Shown here piece by piece: positions 56,216 to 64,000 of a DNA stretch of 64,000 nucleotides. Both the position numbers and the translations under genes were made by a program. This stretch comes from Pseudomonadales bacterium (GTDB lineage Bacteria > Pseudomonadota > Gammaproteobacteria > Pseudomonadales > Halieaceae). The stretch is taken from NCBI GenBank assembly GCA_024234735.1, contig JACKNV010000003.1, forward strand, positions 276,653 through 340,652, read 5' to 3'. Positions within the stretch are counted from its first letter, which is position 1, and each line of letters begins with the position of its first letter. Under the pieces are notes generated by a model. It had not been told where the DNA came from. It ran no database searches and was given only the letters and a program-made list of their open reading frames with translations.

Positions 56216-56596
56216 ATGGCGCGTTACGAGCACCTACCCATTTATGCTGATGCGTATCGCCTGGCCGTTTTCGTCGAGCAGCAGGTACAGGGTTTTTCCA
56301 ACAAGCACCGCACGGCGCTGGGCGACGACCTGCGCCGACAGTCCCAGGCGATTCTGCGGCAGATCATACGCGCCAACAACCAGCGTGACCGACGGGCGAC
56401 ACTGGGGGAATTACGTCTGGCTGTGGAGGAGTTTCTGGTGCTTTCGCGCATTGCCAAGGATATCCGCGCGTTTTCCAATCTCAAGGCCTATGAAACCTGT
56501 GCCAATCTGGCATACTCCGTGGGCAAGCAGACGGAAGGATGGTTGCGCAGCCAATCGCGGCAACGGCCAGATGCCGGTATCGATGCCGAGTGCTAG
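56216..56596 (+). CDS. avd: DGR accessory protein Avd
   Basis: A 126-residue, basic, all-helical protein of the four-helix-bundle family. ARYEHLPIYADAYRLAVFVE starts helix 1, RRQSQAILRQIIRANNQRDR is the Arg-rich helix, and ELRLAVEEFLVLSRIAKDIRA the third. Avd forms a barrel-shaped pentamer that binds the RT and template RNA and is required for mutagenic cDNA synthesis. It lies between the first target gene and TR, the classical DGR order. Confidence 0.93.
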   Translation: MARYEHLPIYADAYRLAVFVEQQVQGFSNKHRTALGDDLRRQSQAILRQIIRANNQRDRRATLGELRLAVEEFLVLSRIAKDIRAFSNLKAYETCANLAYSVGKQTEGWLRSQSRQRPDAGIDAEC

Positions 56597-56723
56597 AACC
56601 CGGCCCGCGCCGATGTCACCATGCTGCGTCCCCACCGCCCATGTGGCATGGATATTCAGGGGTGAGTGTCGAATGGCTCCCTCCCCGGTGGCCGGCTACC
56701 ACGCCGGAAGAAGTGTGGGGATC

Positions 56724-56831
56724 AGGGTTCCTCGGAGGCCTGGAACGTCAATCTCAACAATGGCAACCGGAACTCGAACGACGTGTCCAACACCAACAAC
56801 AAACGGGCGTTGTGTGCGCGGCGTTCCTGAG
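56724..56831 (+). repeat. DGR template repeat TR
   Basis: 108 bp, non-coding in the DGR sense, 128 bp after avd and about 30 bp before the first plausible RT start. It is rich in AAC codons relative to the target frame (8 AAC codons between 56743 and 56800), the signature of a template for adenine mutagenesis. It matches VR2 perfectly except at 11 adenines. The GC-rich 3' part (GCGTTGTGTGCGCGGCGTTC) is the IMH-like end shared with VR2. Confidence 0.95.
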
Positions 56832-56861
56832 CATAGTGGTCCGCCCTTTGATTTCGGGTCA

Positions 56862-57928
56862 GTGCATCGCGCGTGGCTGGACTGCCGCCGCGGCAAGGGC
56901 AACTCTCCATCCCGCTGGCGTTTTGAGGCGGACCTGGAGCGCAACCTGATCCGATTGGTGGATGAATTGCAGTCGCGACGCTACCAACCATCCCCGTCTG
57001 TTTGCTTTGCGACCGACCAACCCAAACGCCGCGAAATATTTGCCGCTGCCTTTCGCGATCGCGTGGTGCACCATCTCCTGGTCAGGCAACTCGAGCCGTA
57101 CTGGGAGCGGCGCTTCATCCACGACAGCTACGCATGCCGACGCGGTAAGGGCACCCTGGCTGCGGTCAACCGGGTGCAGCAGTTTATCCGGCAGGCGACC
57201 GGCAATGGCAGTGCCAGGGCCTGGTTTCTGCACCTGGATATACGCTCGTTTTTTGTCAACATTGATAAGGCTGTCCTGCTTGCCATCCTCGAATCGGGGC
57301 TAGAGCGTCAGCGACATCCCTGGGCGAACGATCTTCAATGGTTGTCGCGGTGCATCGTCAGTCGCGACCCCTGTCTGGATGCGCATCGAATAGGAGCGGA
57401 ATTGAATGCGGTGCCAGCGCATAAATCATTATATGGCACTGGGAATGTGAGGGGCCTTCCTATCGGAAACTACAGTAGCCAGTTCTTTGCAAATGTCTAC
57501 CTCGACCGACTGGATCAATTCGTAAAGCATGACCTGCGGCACAAGTACTATCTGCGCTATGTTGATGACCTGGTTTTACTGGATCGCGACCCGGAGCGTT
57601 TGCTGGAGCGTGAAAACGCCATAGCAACTTTTTTGCAGCGGGAGCTGAGGCTGGCTTTAAACCCGGGCGCTAGGGTTCTGGCGCCGACTTCCAATGGCAT
57701 CGACATCCTGGGTTATATGATTCATCGGGAGCACCGCCTGTTGCGAAGGCGCACTGTGCGAAGGTTTGAGCAGCGCTTGCGCAAATCAGGCGCTCTGATG
57801 GTCAAGCCACAGGGTGATCGGATGGTTGTTCGCTATCCGCCACAAGATGTTGAGCGACTGCTCGCTATGTGCATGTCGTATCGGGGCTTGTTACATAAAG
57901 GTAATAGCTTTCACCTTATGTGCCGGTT
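56862..57928 (+). pseudogene. DGR reverse transcriptase, 5' part (interrupted by IS4 element)
   Basis: Retron/group-II-like RT of the DGR clade. Fingers motifs: RREIFAAAFRDRVVHHLLVR and RRFIHDSYACRRGKGTLAAV; motif 3 LHLDIRSFFVNID; DGR-type motif 4 LPIGNYSSQFFANVYLDRLD, where SQ replaces the QG-like pattern of other RTs; catalytic YVDD at residue 233 (YLRYVDDLVLL). The start is GTG at 56862 by homology; an in-frame ATG at 56760 lies inside TR. The frame runs into the IS4 element and stops at 57971 after CRFSSVPTFIQK. The RT core itself is complete, so the fragment might still have activity. Confidence 0.93.
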
Positions 57929-59254
57929 CAGTAGTGTCCCAACGTTTATTCAAAAAGAATCAACTGGTTAGCAGATGACGCATGAACATCATCCATAACG
58001 GATTTGGCAAGCAGCTGATCCAACGGGATTTTTTCGAACATGGTCAAACTCAATATCTGTAACATTTCATACAGGCTCGCACTGATGTTCAAACGTTTTT
58101 TCACTATGGCCACCAGGACGTAAACGGATACGGCAATCCAGATTTGCGTCTTCACGGCGTTTTCTGTGGTGCCAAAAAAGGATTTGATTCGCAGATGCTG
58201 CTTTATCCATTTGAAGAACAGCTCCACTTGCCAGCGACACCGGTAAAGCTCGGTGATGGTCAATGCTGGCAAGGCAAAGTTGTTGGTCAGAAATACCAGC
58301 GTCTTTCCGGTTTCCGGATCTTTGAAACGGATTCGCCGCAGCGGCGCCTCGTAGTCTTTGAACGCATAGAAACCGGTGAGCACAACGGTCTGATCGCAGA
58401 TCAATCCGGTCGACCGATCCACGGGATGCGAGTAACGCCGCTTCACCTTCAGATTGGACTTGCCCCGTGTGACGAAGAAGCTGCCAGCAGTGTGGAATCG
58501 ATAGAGCCGCTCGAAGTCGAGAAACCCGCGATCCATGATGTAAAAGGCCCCCGGTTCTGGCAACAGATGGTCGAGGATGTTGACCTCGTGCATCTTGCCG
58601 TCGGAAATATGTATAAAACTCGGGATATTGCCCCGCAGGTCGAGCAGCGTATGCAATTTTATCGCTGCCTTGGTCGTGCGAAATGGCGCCCACGGAAACA
58701 CCGACAGGCACAAATCTATCGTGGTGGTGTCGAGCGCATAGACCGAGTCCTTCAAATCGACACCAAACGGTTCGTCCGTGTAAAGCTTTCGAGCAATTCC
58801 AATCAGGCTTTGTGCAAAGTCGGCATAGATTCGCCAGTCTCGCGTCGCATTGGCGTTGGCCAGAGTATTGCGGGACACCACGGCCCGAATGCCGAGGTGA
58901 TAAAGCTTGTTGCGCTGTGCTCGAAGGCATGCCTCGATGTCCCGCAGGCTCTCCCGATAGGTCAGTTGGGCGAAGGCCATACAGAGAAACTGATCGAGGC
59001 ACGAGAATGTCTTGACCTTGTGTTCTCCACGGTATCTGGCCACGCAGCGACGAAACGTTGTCAACGGAAGATGCCGCGTCAACTGTGCAAAAACCAACGT
59101 TCCTTGGTTCATCATGCCACTCCCCGAAGTCAGTTTTCGGAGCGTGACAGAACCGGTAATTCCAGTTCAAATCGAGACCAGATGAAAATGTCATTTAATC
59201 ATTACTTTTCAATACGTTATGGGTCATGATTGGCCGAACGTTGGGACACTACTG
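57929..59254 (-). mobile_element. IS4-family element inside the DGR RT gene
   Basis: 1326 bp with perfect 18-bp terminal inverted repeats CAGTAGTGTCCCAACGTT and a 9-bp target duplication GTGCCGGTT (57920-57928 and 59255-59263). Intact ends, duplication and transposase indicate a recent insertion. Confidence 0.95.
57946..59115 (-). CDS. IS4-family transposase
   Basis: A 389-residue DDE transposase. A DUF4372-type N-terminus (FAQLTRHLPLTTFRRCVARY) is followed by the DDE core (SVYALDTTTIDLCL; FYIMDRGFLDF). The YREK signature is visible as YRCRWQVELFFKWIK, with Y, R, E and K at the canonical spacing. The frame is intact with the stop 17 bp inside the element's end. Confidence 0.95.
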   Translation of the reverse strand: MMNQGTLVFAQLTRHLPLTTFRRCVARYRGEHKVKTFSCLDQFLCMAFAQLTYRESLRDIEACLRAQRNKLYHLGIRAVVSRNTLANANATRDWRIYADFAQSLIGIARKLYTDEPFGVDLKDSVYALDTTTIDLCLSVFPWAPFRTTKAAIKLHTLLDLRGNIPSFIHISDGKMHEVNILDHLLPEPGAFYIMDRGFLDFERLYRFHTAGSFFVTRGKSNLKVKRRYSHPVDRSTGLICDQTVVLTGFYAFKDYEAPLRRIRFKDPETGKTLVFLTNNFALPALTITELYRCRWQVELFFKWIKQHLRIKSFFGTTENAVKTQIWIAVSVYVLVAIVKKRLNISASLYEMLQILSLTMFEKIPLDQLLAKSVMDDVHASSANQLILFE

Positions 59255-59263
59255 GTGCCGGTT

Positions 59264-59723
59264 GCAGAAGGAGCATGACTGGATCAATTTCCTTTGGAGG
59301 CTCAATCCGCGTGGCAGGGTGCGGCGCTTGTACCATTCCTGTTCGGCCCCCGCGCGGCTGGCTGCGCAATGGGCGACTCTTAGACGGCTCTGGCCGCAAG
59401 CGCGTTTGGTCATTCAGATAGGCGCCTTTTACGAATCGTTCCGCGCCGATGCGGCGTGGATGCGTACCCAGTTGGGCTTGAAAGGGGGGAGAAATCGTCG
59501 GGGACTCGGCAAGAGCGCTGGCTTTCGATGCAGGGACAGATTACGCCTGGGTTCGTTGCTGCGGACTGCGCACCCTCCGGTTCTCGTGTGGCGGCAATCC
59601 GGCAGGGTTAGCGGGGCAGTGCGGGAGCGGGTGTTGGCATTAGCTGTACTCCCCGGAGGGTGGGAGGTGTTGCAATTGCGGGCGGGTTGGCTGCTGGGTG
59701 GTTCCGGCGGCGACATCCGCTGA
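59264..59723 (+). pseudogene. DGR reverse transcriptase, 3' part with MutS-I-like domain
   Basis: After one copy of the target duplication, the frame continues that of the 5' part: LMCRLQKEHDWINFLWRLNP. About 150 codons follow, ending at 59723. The region LVIQIGAFYESFRADAAWM, then GKSAGFRCRDRLRL, then VWRQSGRVSGAVRERVLAL resembles MutS domain I (the FYELF-type mismatch-recognition fold). This C-terminal fusion is known in some RT lineages. Without its own start and ribosome-binding site it is probably not translated. Confidence 0.88.
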
Positions 59724-59948
59724 AAATCGATGAATATTGCGATAAATCAGAGAGATAGCAGTAAAAACGGTTGAGTAGTGGTGGCCCGGTTGCGAAGCGT
59801 TGGCCGCTGGACGCAGCTCGCGAAAGGCGGCTATGGTGGGCGCGATTCCACGGGGATACCCGCTGGAATCGCTTCAAGAATTCCCCTATGGACAATCAGT
59901 TGGGATGCGCTAATCTCTGACAATAGCCTCTGCGTAAAGGAGACGTGA

Positions 59949-60884
59949 TTGCGCGGGAGTCCCAAGTGGGTTCTATCCGGTCTGGCCATTGCAGCCGGGG
60001 TAGCTATTGCCCTGATCGTCCTCAAACAACCCTCCCCAGCACCAATACAGCAAGACCCCCGTGAGGCGTTGATCGACGCCGTCGCCACTCGAGCCCTGGG
60101 GATTGAAAACCCTGCTTCGCTCCGTGTGCTGTTGGACGGCATGCCCCTGGGTCTCCTCGACCGCGCCACACAGTCCCGGGTGTACCGTGAGGCGATCTGG
60201 TCACAGTTTTTCAAGGGCTCATTACTGAAACTGGGCGGCCTGGAGTCCGAACGTCCTCTGGCGCTGTTTTACAATCCGGTCTTTGATGTGGCGGTGGTTC
60301 GCGGCTGCGATGTTGCTGTAAACGGCCAGCCGTTGAGCTGCGACCTGCTGTGCGCCCTGCCGGGAGAGGCGCTGGCCGGTGAGCCCGTTACCGACACCCC
60401 CCCGGGTTGGCTGACGGCGGACGACCCACTGCGGCAATTGCGACAGCTTACATCGATGAGAGTGAGGGCTTTTGAGGCTGCACACCCGGCCAACGGCGCG
60501 AATGTGGTGCAGTGGCGGGCGGATTACTGCGGCGAAAAATTACAGGCGGCTGCCGAACTGCGAATGATTGAAGGGGTGCGGGCACTCTCCGGCCTGGAGA
60601 CTGCTGCATTCCAGAGTGCAATCGCCGACTATCTCCAGAAGGCCGCCTCCGAAGCTGAAACGGGCCAAGGTTCAACCGATGACGTGGTGCTGCAGTTGCT
60701 GTTAAACGCCTCCGAGCTATCACTGGCCGCCGCCATACCTGCAGGCGACAAAGACTGGCTGGTATTCCTGATGCCAAACCAAACAGGCTGGCAACAGGCT
60801 GTGCTGCGGCTCAGTAAGGCGCGCGATGGTCGTCTGGCCATTGAAGGGGTGAGTTTTCTGGCATTCACTACCGCGGGTTCGTGA
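59949..60884 (+). CDS. Membrane-anchored protein of unknown function in DGR locus
   Basis: A 311-residue protein with one N-terminal TM/signal-anchor (WVLSGLAIAAGVAIALIVL) and a long periplasmic part. I recognise no domain. There are Cys in GCDVAVNGQPLSCDLLC and DYCGEK. The start is TTG at 59949, chosen because it follows AAAGGAGA and gives the anchor. It ends 10 bp before the next start, so the two form an operon. A place between the RT gene and the second variable target suggests a role in display or use of that target; this is inference. Confidence 0.75.
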   Translation: MRGSPKWVLSGLAIAAGVAIALIVLKQPSPAPIQQDPREALIDAVATRALGIENPASLRVLLDGMPLGLLDRATQSRVYREAIWSQFFKGSLLKLGGLESERPLALFYNPVFDVAVVRGCDVAVNGQPLSCDLLCALPGEALAGEPVTDTPPGWLTADDPLRQLRQLTSMRVRAFEAAHPANGANVVQWRADYCGEKLQAAAELRMIEGVRALSGLETAAFQSAIADYLQKAASEAETGQGSTDDVVLQLLLNASELSLAAAIPAGDKDWLVFLMPNQTGWQQAVLRLSKARDGRLAIEGVSFLAFTTAGS

Positions 60885-60894
60885 GGAGGTGACC

Positions 60895-62568
60895 ATGGCA
60901 GCGCATAAGCTCTTGAAGTGGATGGCCACAGCAGTGCTGGCATTATTTTCGCAGCAGGCTTGGGTGGAGAGCACCGATGACAGTCTATTTACTGTCAGCA
61001 TCTCCGGGCTCCACCGTTTTAGCAACACGTTGGATACCATCAAAGATAAAGGGTTCGGTACCTACCTTGGCGATCAGCTGACCCAGGCAGGTCGCAACAC
61101 ACTGCCAGAGGTATTTGGCAGCAGTTGGGAGTCCGCCGAAAAGGCCATAACCGCGGGTGAACACGCGTACGACATGCACGATAGAGGGATACAAACACTT
61201 AATCGGCAAATAGACGCCGGGTCTGGGTCAGAGGCAGTTGCGGAAATGGAGAATTATTATAGCTGGCTCCGCGGGGAGAAGGTCCCCCAAATGCTCAGGG
61301 ATGTCACCCCCAAAAGCCTTCTCGCTCTGAGTGACAAGGTCCGGTCTTTTGCAGACGACGCTGGCTGGCTGGCAGATCAGGGTGAGGCTGCGATGCAGTC
61401 GGGAGAGATAGCCGTAACGTCGGCGCGTGACCGTGTGCAGTCTTACTTTTCTGACGATTCGGAGTACGGCCTAGAGCCCAATGGACGCGACGGGAAAGTT
61501 GTCGCTGCCGCAGTCGAGCGGAATGGCGAACTGATACCCCCGGATCTGGCGAGTTATGCCGCTGACTGGGGAGGAGACGATCAAGCGCTGCTGGCTGGCG
61601 CTGCGGATGGCAATGCCCTGGTCGACGAGGCTACTCAGTCAGGCTCACCTGGCTATTTGGAAAGCGAGGTGGAAGCAAGCGTTGAGCCACCAAGAGGAGC
61701 GTTTGCGGATGACCTGGCAGCGATGGGGTATGAGACTGAAACAACAGCGTCTGCACTGGGTTCGTTTGCGGACGACCTCGCTGCATTGGAAGGCGATAGT
61801 AGTACCTCTTCTGAACCGGGCTCCTTAGCAGACGATGTGGCGTATCTGGAAGACGACCTGGGCACCCGTGAGTTTGGTGCTGCCAGCGGGGCAACAGACT
61901 GGGCGGGGGATGTGACTGAGGCTTCGGCAGCGACTGAGGAGTGGGAACGCCAGGAGGAAGCCGAGCGCCAGCGCCAGGCAGCGATATTGCGCGAGAAGCA
62001 ACGACAGGAGGCTTTGGCCTTGCAGCGGGCGCAAGAGGAGGCCAGACAACAGGCAGAGTTCGCGCGACAGCAGCAGGAAGAGTTGGACCATTTGCGACAG
62101 CAACGAGCGTTGGCAGACGCCCAGGCTCGGGAGGATGAGCAAGAGCGTGCCGAGATGGCCCAGGCCCAAGCCCAGGAAAGCCGCCAACGACAGAGCGCCG
62201 CGGATGACAGTGGCAGTATCTGGGGAGCTGTTGGCGCAGTCGTACTCGGAGTGGCGGCGGGATATTACGCAGGCAAACACGGTATTGATGTTCCTTCGAC
62301 GCTACCCTATGCGACCACAATGCCCCGTTCCAGCACAGGTGGAGGTGGGGGTTCAGGAAATAGCGCGTGCGACCGGGCAGTAGCGATCATTGAGGAATAC
62401 AGCCGGGAGATCAACCGTACATCCTCTCAATGTGAAATTGGGAAACTGTCCAAGACCTATGGGCAACGAATTGCTGCAAGTGGCTGCCCGGATTACGCCA
62501 GCTATGGCAGGGAGCTGGCCGAGAACGGGGAAGCGAGGATGCGCGGCATGTGCAGCGGCTATAACTGA
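60895..62568 (+). CDS. Secreted repeat and coiled-coil protein in DGR locus
   Basis: A 557-residue protein. The signal peptide (WMATAVLALFSQQAW) is followed by a ~200-residue helical region. Near residues 270-320 there are three repeats of the type FADDLAAMGYE, FADDLAALEGD, LADDVAYLEDD. A long Gln/Glu/Arg coiled coil follows (~350-430), then a Gly-rich hydrophobic stretch (IWGAVGAVVLGVAAGYYAG), and a Cys-containing C-terminal domain (CDRAVAIIEEYSREI, then CEIGKLSKTYGQRI, with further Cys). Good GAGGAGG site before the ATG at 60895. It is probably an envelope scaffold; no family recognised. Confidence 0.75.
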   Translation: MAAHKLLKWMATAVLALFSQQAWVESTDDSLFTVSISGLHRFSNTLDTIKDKGFGTYLGDQLTQAGRNTLPEVFGSSWESAEKAITAGEHAYDMHDRGIQTLNRQIDAGSGSEAVAEMENYYSWLRGEKVPQMLRDVTPKSLLALSDKVRSFADDAGWLADQGEAAMQSGEIAVTSARDRVQSYFSDDSEYGLEPNGRDGKVVAAAVERNGELIPPDLASYAADWGGDDQALLAGAADGNALVDEATQSGSPGYLESEVEASVEPPRGAFADDLAAMGYETETTASALGSFADDLAALEGDSSTSSEPGSLADDVAYLEDDLGTREFGAASGATDWAGDVTEASAATEEWERQEEAERQRQAAILREKQRQEALALQRAQEEARQQAEFARQQQEELDHLRQQRALADAQAREDEQERAEMAQAQAQESRQRQSAADDSGSIWGAVGAVVLGVAAGYYAGKHGIDVPSTLPYATTMPRSSTGGGGGSGNSACDRAVAIIEEYSREINRTSSQCEIGKLSKTYGQRIAASGCPDYASYGRELAENGEARMRGMCSGYN

Positions 62569-62699
62569 TCTCCTGGTTGATTGAGAGCGCAGCATCGAGG
62601 AAAGATAGTTAGGTTACAGCGTCATTGATGTGGTCAGCTTGGGATGGCTGGCCAATCGTTTGATTTAAAAATTTGATCTTTTAGAGGTGGGCAACGGAT

Positions 62700-63632
62700 A
62701 TGCTAAAGGGTTTCAAGCGAAACGGCTTTGCAGAAATACGGCAGGGCCCTTTGATCAAGTTGGTAGTCTGTTTGTTCACCCTGTGGATAGCGTGCGAGGC
62801 TGCCGCCCAGTCCACCCTTCCGCCCCAGGTTCAGGCAGACCTCCTCAAGCAACAGATCGTGGATGCGCTGAAGCAGGAGGACCTCAAGGCGGCTCTGGCA
62901 GCCTTCGACAAGTACCATGCACTGAAGGTCAAGATGCCGCCGCCTCTGCTGTTCCTGGAGGCGAAGGCTGCCTCGGCAGCCGGGGACCCGCTCCGCGCGT
63001 TTAAGTCCCTGGAAGCCTTTCTGAAGGCCACGCCCCAGGAAGGAAAACAGTACAGCGAGGCGCTGACGCTCTATCCGCAGTATGAGACGGCAGCAGGACC
63101 GGCGCTGGAAAAGGCGAAGGCGGAGGCGCAGGCCAGGGCGAAAGCGGCGGCGGAAGCCGAAGCCAGGGCGGCAGCGGAAGCCAGGGCCAAAGCAGAAGCG
63201 GAAGCCCAGGCCAGGGCGGAGGCAGAGCGGGCGGCCTGCGCCAGTAACCCAGCGTGCAACTTTGAGGATCGCGGTAGCGGGGTGTTGAAGCAGGTCAGCA
63301 CGGGAGTGGAGTGGACCCAGTCGGATAACGGCAGTGACATCAACTGGGAGGGAGCAAACAGCTGGTGTTCGAACAAGGGCGATGGCTGGCGCCTGCCGAC
63401 AGTAGAGGAATTGCTGTCCCTCTATGACAAAAGCGGCGCGGTGAAGACCCCATGCGGGGAGTTTACCTGCGAAGTCTCGCCCCTGTTCAGGCTGAGCTCC
63501 GAATGGTTCTGGAGCGGCGAGCGCGAGGGTTCCTCGGAGGCCTGGTTCGTCAATCTCTTCAATGGCGTCCGGCACTCGAGCGACGTGTCCTACACCTACT
63601 ACAAACGGGCGTTGTGTGCGCGGCGTTCCTGA
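62700..63632 (+). CDS. DGR target protein 2 (helical stalk plus DUF1566 domain, VR2)
   Basis: A 310-residue protein. The signal/anchor (LIKLVVCLFTLWIACEAAAQ) leads to TPR-like helices (LLKQQIVDALKQEDLKAALA, then LFLEAKAASAAGDPLRAFKS; residues ~50-130). An Ala/Glu/Lys coiled coil follows (AEAQARAKAAAEAEARAAAE, residues ~145-180). The C-terminal DUF1566 domain (EDRGSGVLKQVSTGVEWTQS to the end) finishes with VR2. The variable ligand surface thus sits on a stalk. The ATG at 62700 follows GAGGTGGG. It is the third gene after the RT gene, 131 bp from its neighbour. Confidence 0.9.
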   Translation: MLKGFKRNGFAEIRQGPLIKLVVCLFTLWIACEAAAQSTLPPQVQADLLKQQIVDALKQEDLKAALAAFDKYHALKVKMPPPLLFLEAKAASAAGDPLRAFKSLEAFLKATPQEGKQYSEALTLYPQYETAAGPALEKAKAEAQARAKAAAEAEARAAAEARAKAEAEAQARAEAERAACASNPACNFEDRGSGVLKQVSTGVEWTQSDNGSDINWEGANSWCSNKGDGWRLPTVEELLSLYDKSGAVKTPCGEFTCEVSPLFRLSSEWFWSGEREGSSEAWFVNLFNGVRHSSDVSYTYYKRALCARRS

Positions 63633-63633
63633 G
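63526..63633 (+). repeat. DGR variable repeat VR2
   Basis: 108 bp aligned without gaps to TR. All 11 differences lie at TR adenines, and all are in the eight AAC codons (now TTC, TTC, GTC, CAC, AGC, TAC, TAC, TAC). No other base differs until after the stop codon. This is the exact pattern of adenine-specific mutagenic retrohoming. Confidence 0.96.
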
Positions 63634-64000
63634 TATGGTGCTGGGTTATTGGGTGATTTGTTAATTCGGTTATTTTGTTTTGGGTTTTATTGGTTTTGCG
63701 GTCCGAAGCGACGTCTGAATGGCCGGTAGCAACAAGCTATACACTCCTGCCAATTCAGCTGCGTAGGTTGTATGTTGTCGCAAGCCGGAGGGTTGGTCAG
63801 GGCATAGCAAGGGGTAATGCCCCTGAGTATAGTGCTACACAGCGTGCCACCCTGTAGCCAGTAATGATGACCACGGCAATCACCTCGACGGAATCCATCA
63901 GGGCGCCTATAAGGAGTCTCCCAGAATTCCGGCCAGAACTTCTGTTGTGGATATAGCTTTCAAGGGGGTTCATGGGGGGCAAAAAAAAAAAAGAGGGGGT
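63634..64000. other. Non-coding end of window
   Basis: The first ~60 bp resemble the sequence after VR1 (56124-56180). Nothing else recognisable follows. The last ~20 bases (A12-type run, then AGAGGGGG) look like low-quality contig end rather than genome. Confidence 0.6.

Noticed and set aside
58144..59229. 361-codon plus-strand frame inside the IS4 element
   Set aside because: Antisense of the transposase, which carries the DDE and YREK residues.
61631..62320. Pro-rich minus-strand frame opposite the coiled-coil gene
   Set aside because: Composition is the mirror of Gln/Glu/Gly codons; no homology.
55658..63633. Prophage origin of the DGR
   Set aside because: No capsid, terminase, tail or integrase genes in the window. 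Targets have signal peptides rather than tail-fibre features.
63797..63982. 61-codon minus-strand frame with a hydrophobic segment at the window end
   Set aside because: No family match or ribosome-binding site, and it ends in doubtful sequence.

Overview
The window looks like a gammaproteobacterial chromosome segment or draft-assembly contig. Relatives of the marine Cellvibrionales/Halieaceae type are my guess, made from gene content only: an RND pump with an IclR regulator, P450, DUF1254 protein, PhyH and TauD dioxygenases, Anbu and PF10118. There is no rRNA or complete tRNA to confirm it. The last ~20 bases (an A-run, then a G-run) look like a ragged contig end.

Region 1 (1-29.2 kb) is ordinary metabolic chromosome. 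It holds an EthD-like protein, an Anbu proteasome-like hydrolase, divergent AraC/TauD genes, an RND efflux operon with a divergent IclR repressor, aquaporin Z, a P450 and a DUF1254 protein with an AraC regulator. These are followed by a hydratase, PF10118 protein, acyl-CoA ligase, RsgA, Lrp/PhyH, a LuxR regulator, an AlkP-like protein and a sulfotransferase. Decay is already visible: a truncated TauD copy, a TonB receptor cut by an ISL3 fragment, and a second thioesterase reduced to a remnant.

Region 2 (29.3-47.1 kb) is a graveyard of mobile DNA. A ~3 kb block (N-methyltryptophan-oxidase-like gene, dispersed repeat, PIN-toxin/antitoxin pair, IS6) occurs twice; one copy is riddled with small indels. 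An IS21 element sits at a rearrangement junction. A dispersed ~340-bp repeat carries the 3' half of a tRNA with a CAU anticodon. One copy of it is split by an ISL3 element (8-bp TSD), whose right terminal repeat is itself split by an IS1111-type element, followed by an IS481 element. The 3' non-coding end of the IS1111 element contains two short segments matching the ISL3 terminal repeat on either side of the insertion point, as expected for bridge-RNA targeting guides.

Region 3 (47.1-55.6 kb) encodes mostly exported proteins on the minus strand: a trypsin-like protease, a metzincin, a lipoprotein, a lipase-like hydrolase and small Cys-rich proteins. Several phosphatase and nuclease remnants lie among them, as does an epoxide-hydrolase-like gene fused in frame to the tail of an IS3 transposase.

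Region 4 (55.6-63.6 kb) is the highlight: a diversity-generating retroelement (DGR). It contains a DUF1566 target ending in variable repeat VR1, avd, the template repeat TR, and a reverse transcriptase with a MutS-I-like tail. Two unfamiliar genes and a second DUF1566 target ending in VR2 follow. VR2 differs from TR at 11 sites within the repeat, every one an adenine in TR. The RT gene is split by an IS4-family element with a 9-bp target duplication, and removing it restores one open frame of about 508 codons. The DGR therefore appears to have been active recently and then disabled, unless the RT fragment still works.
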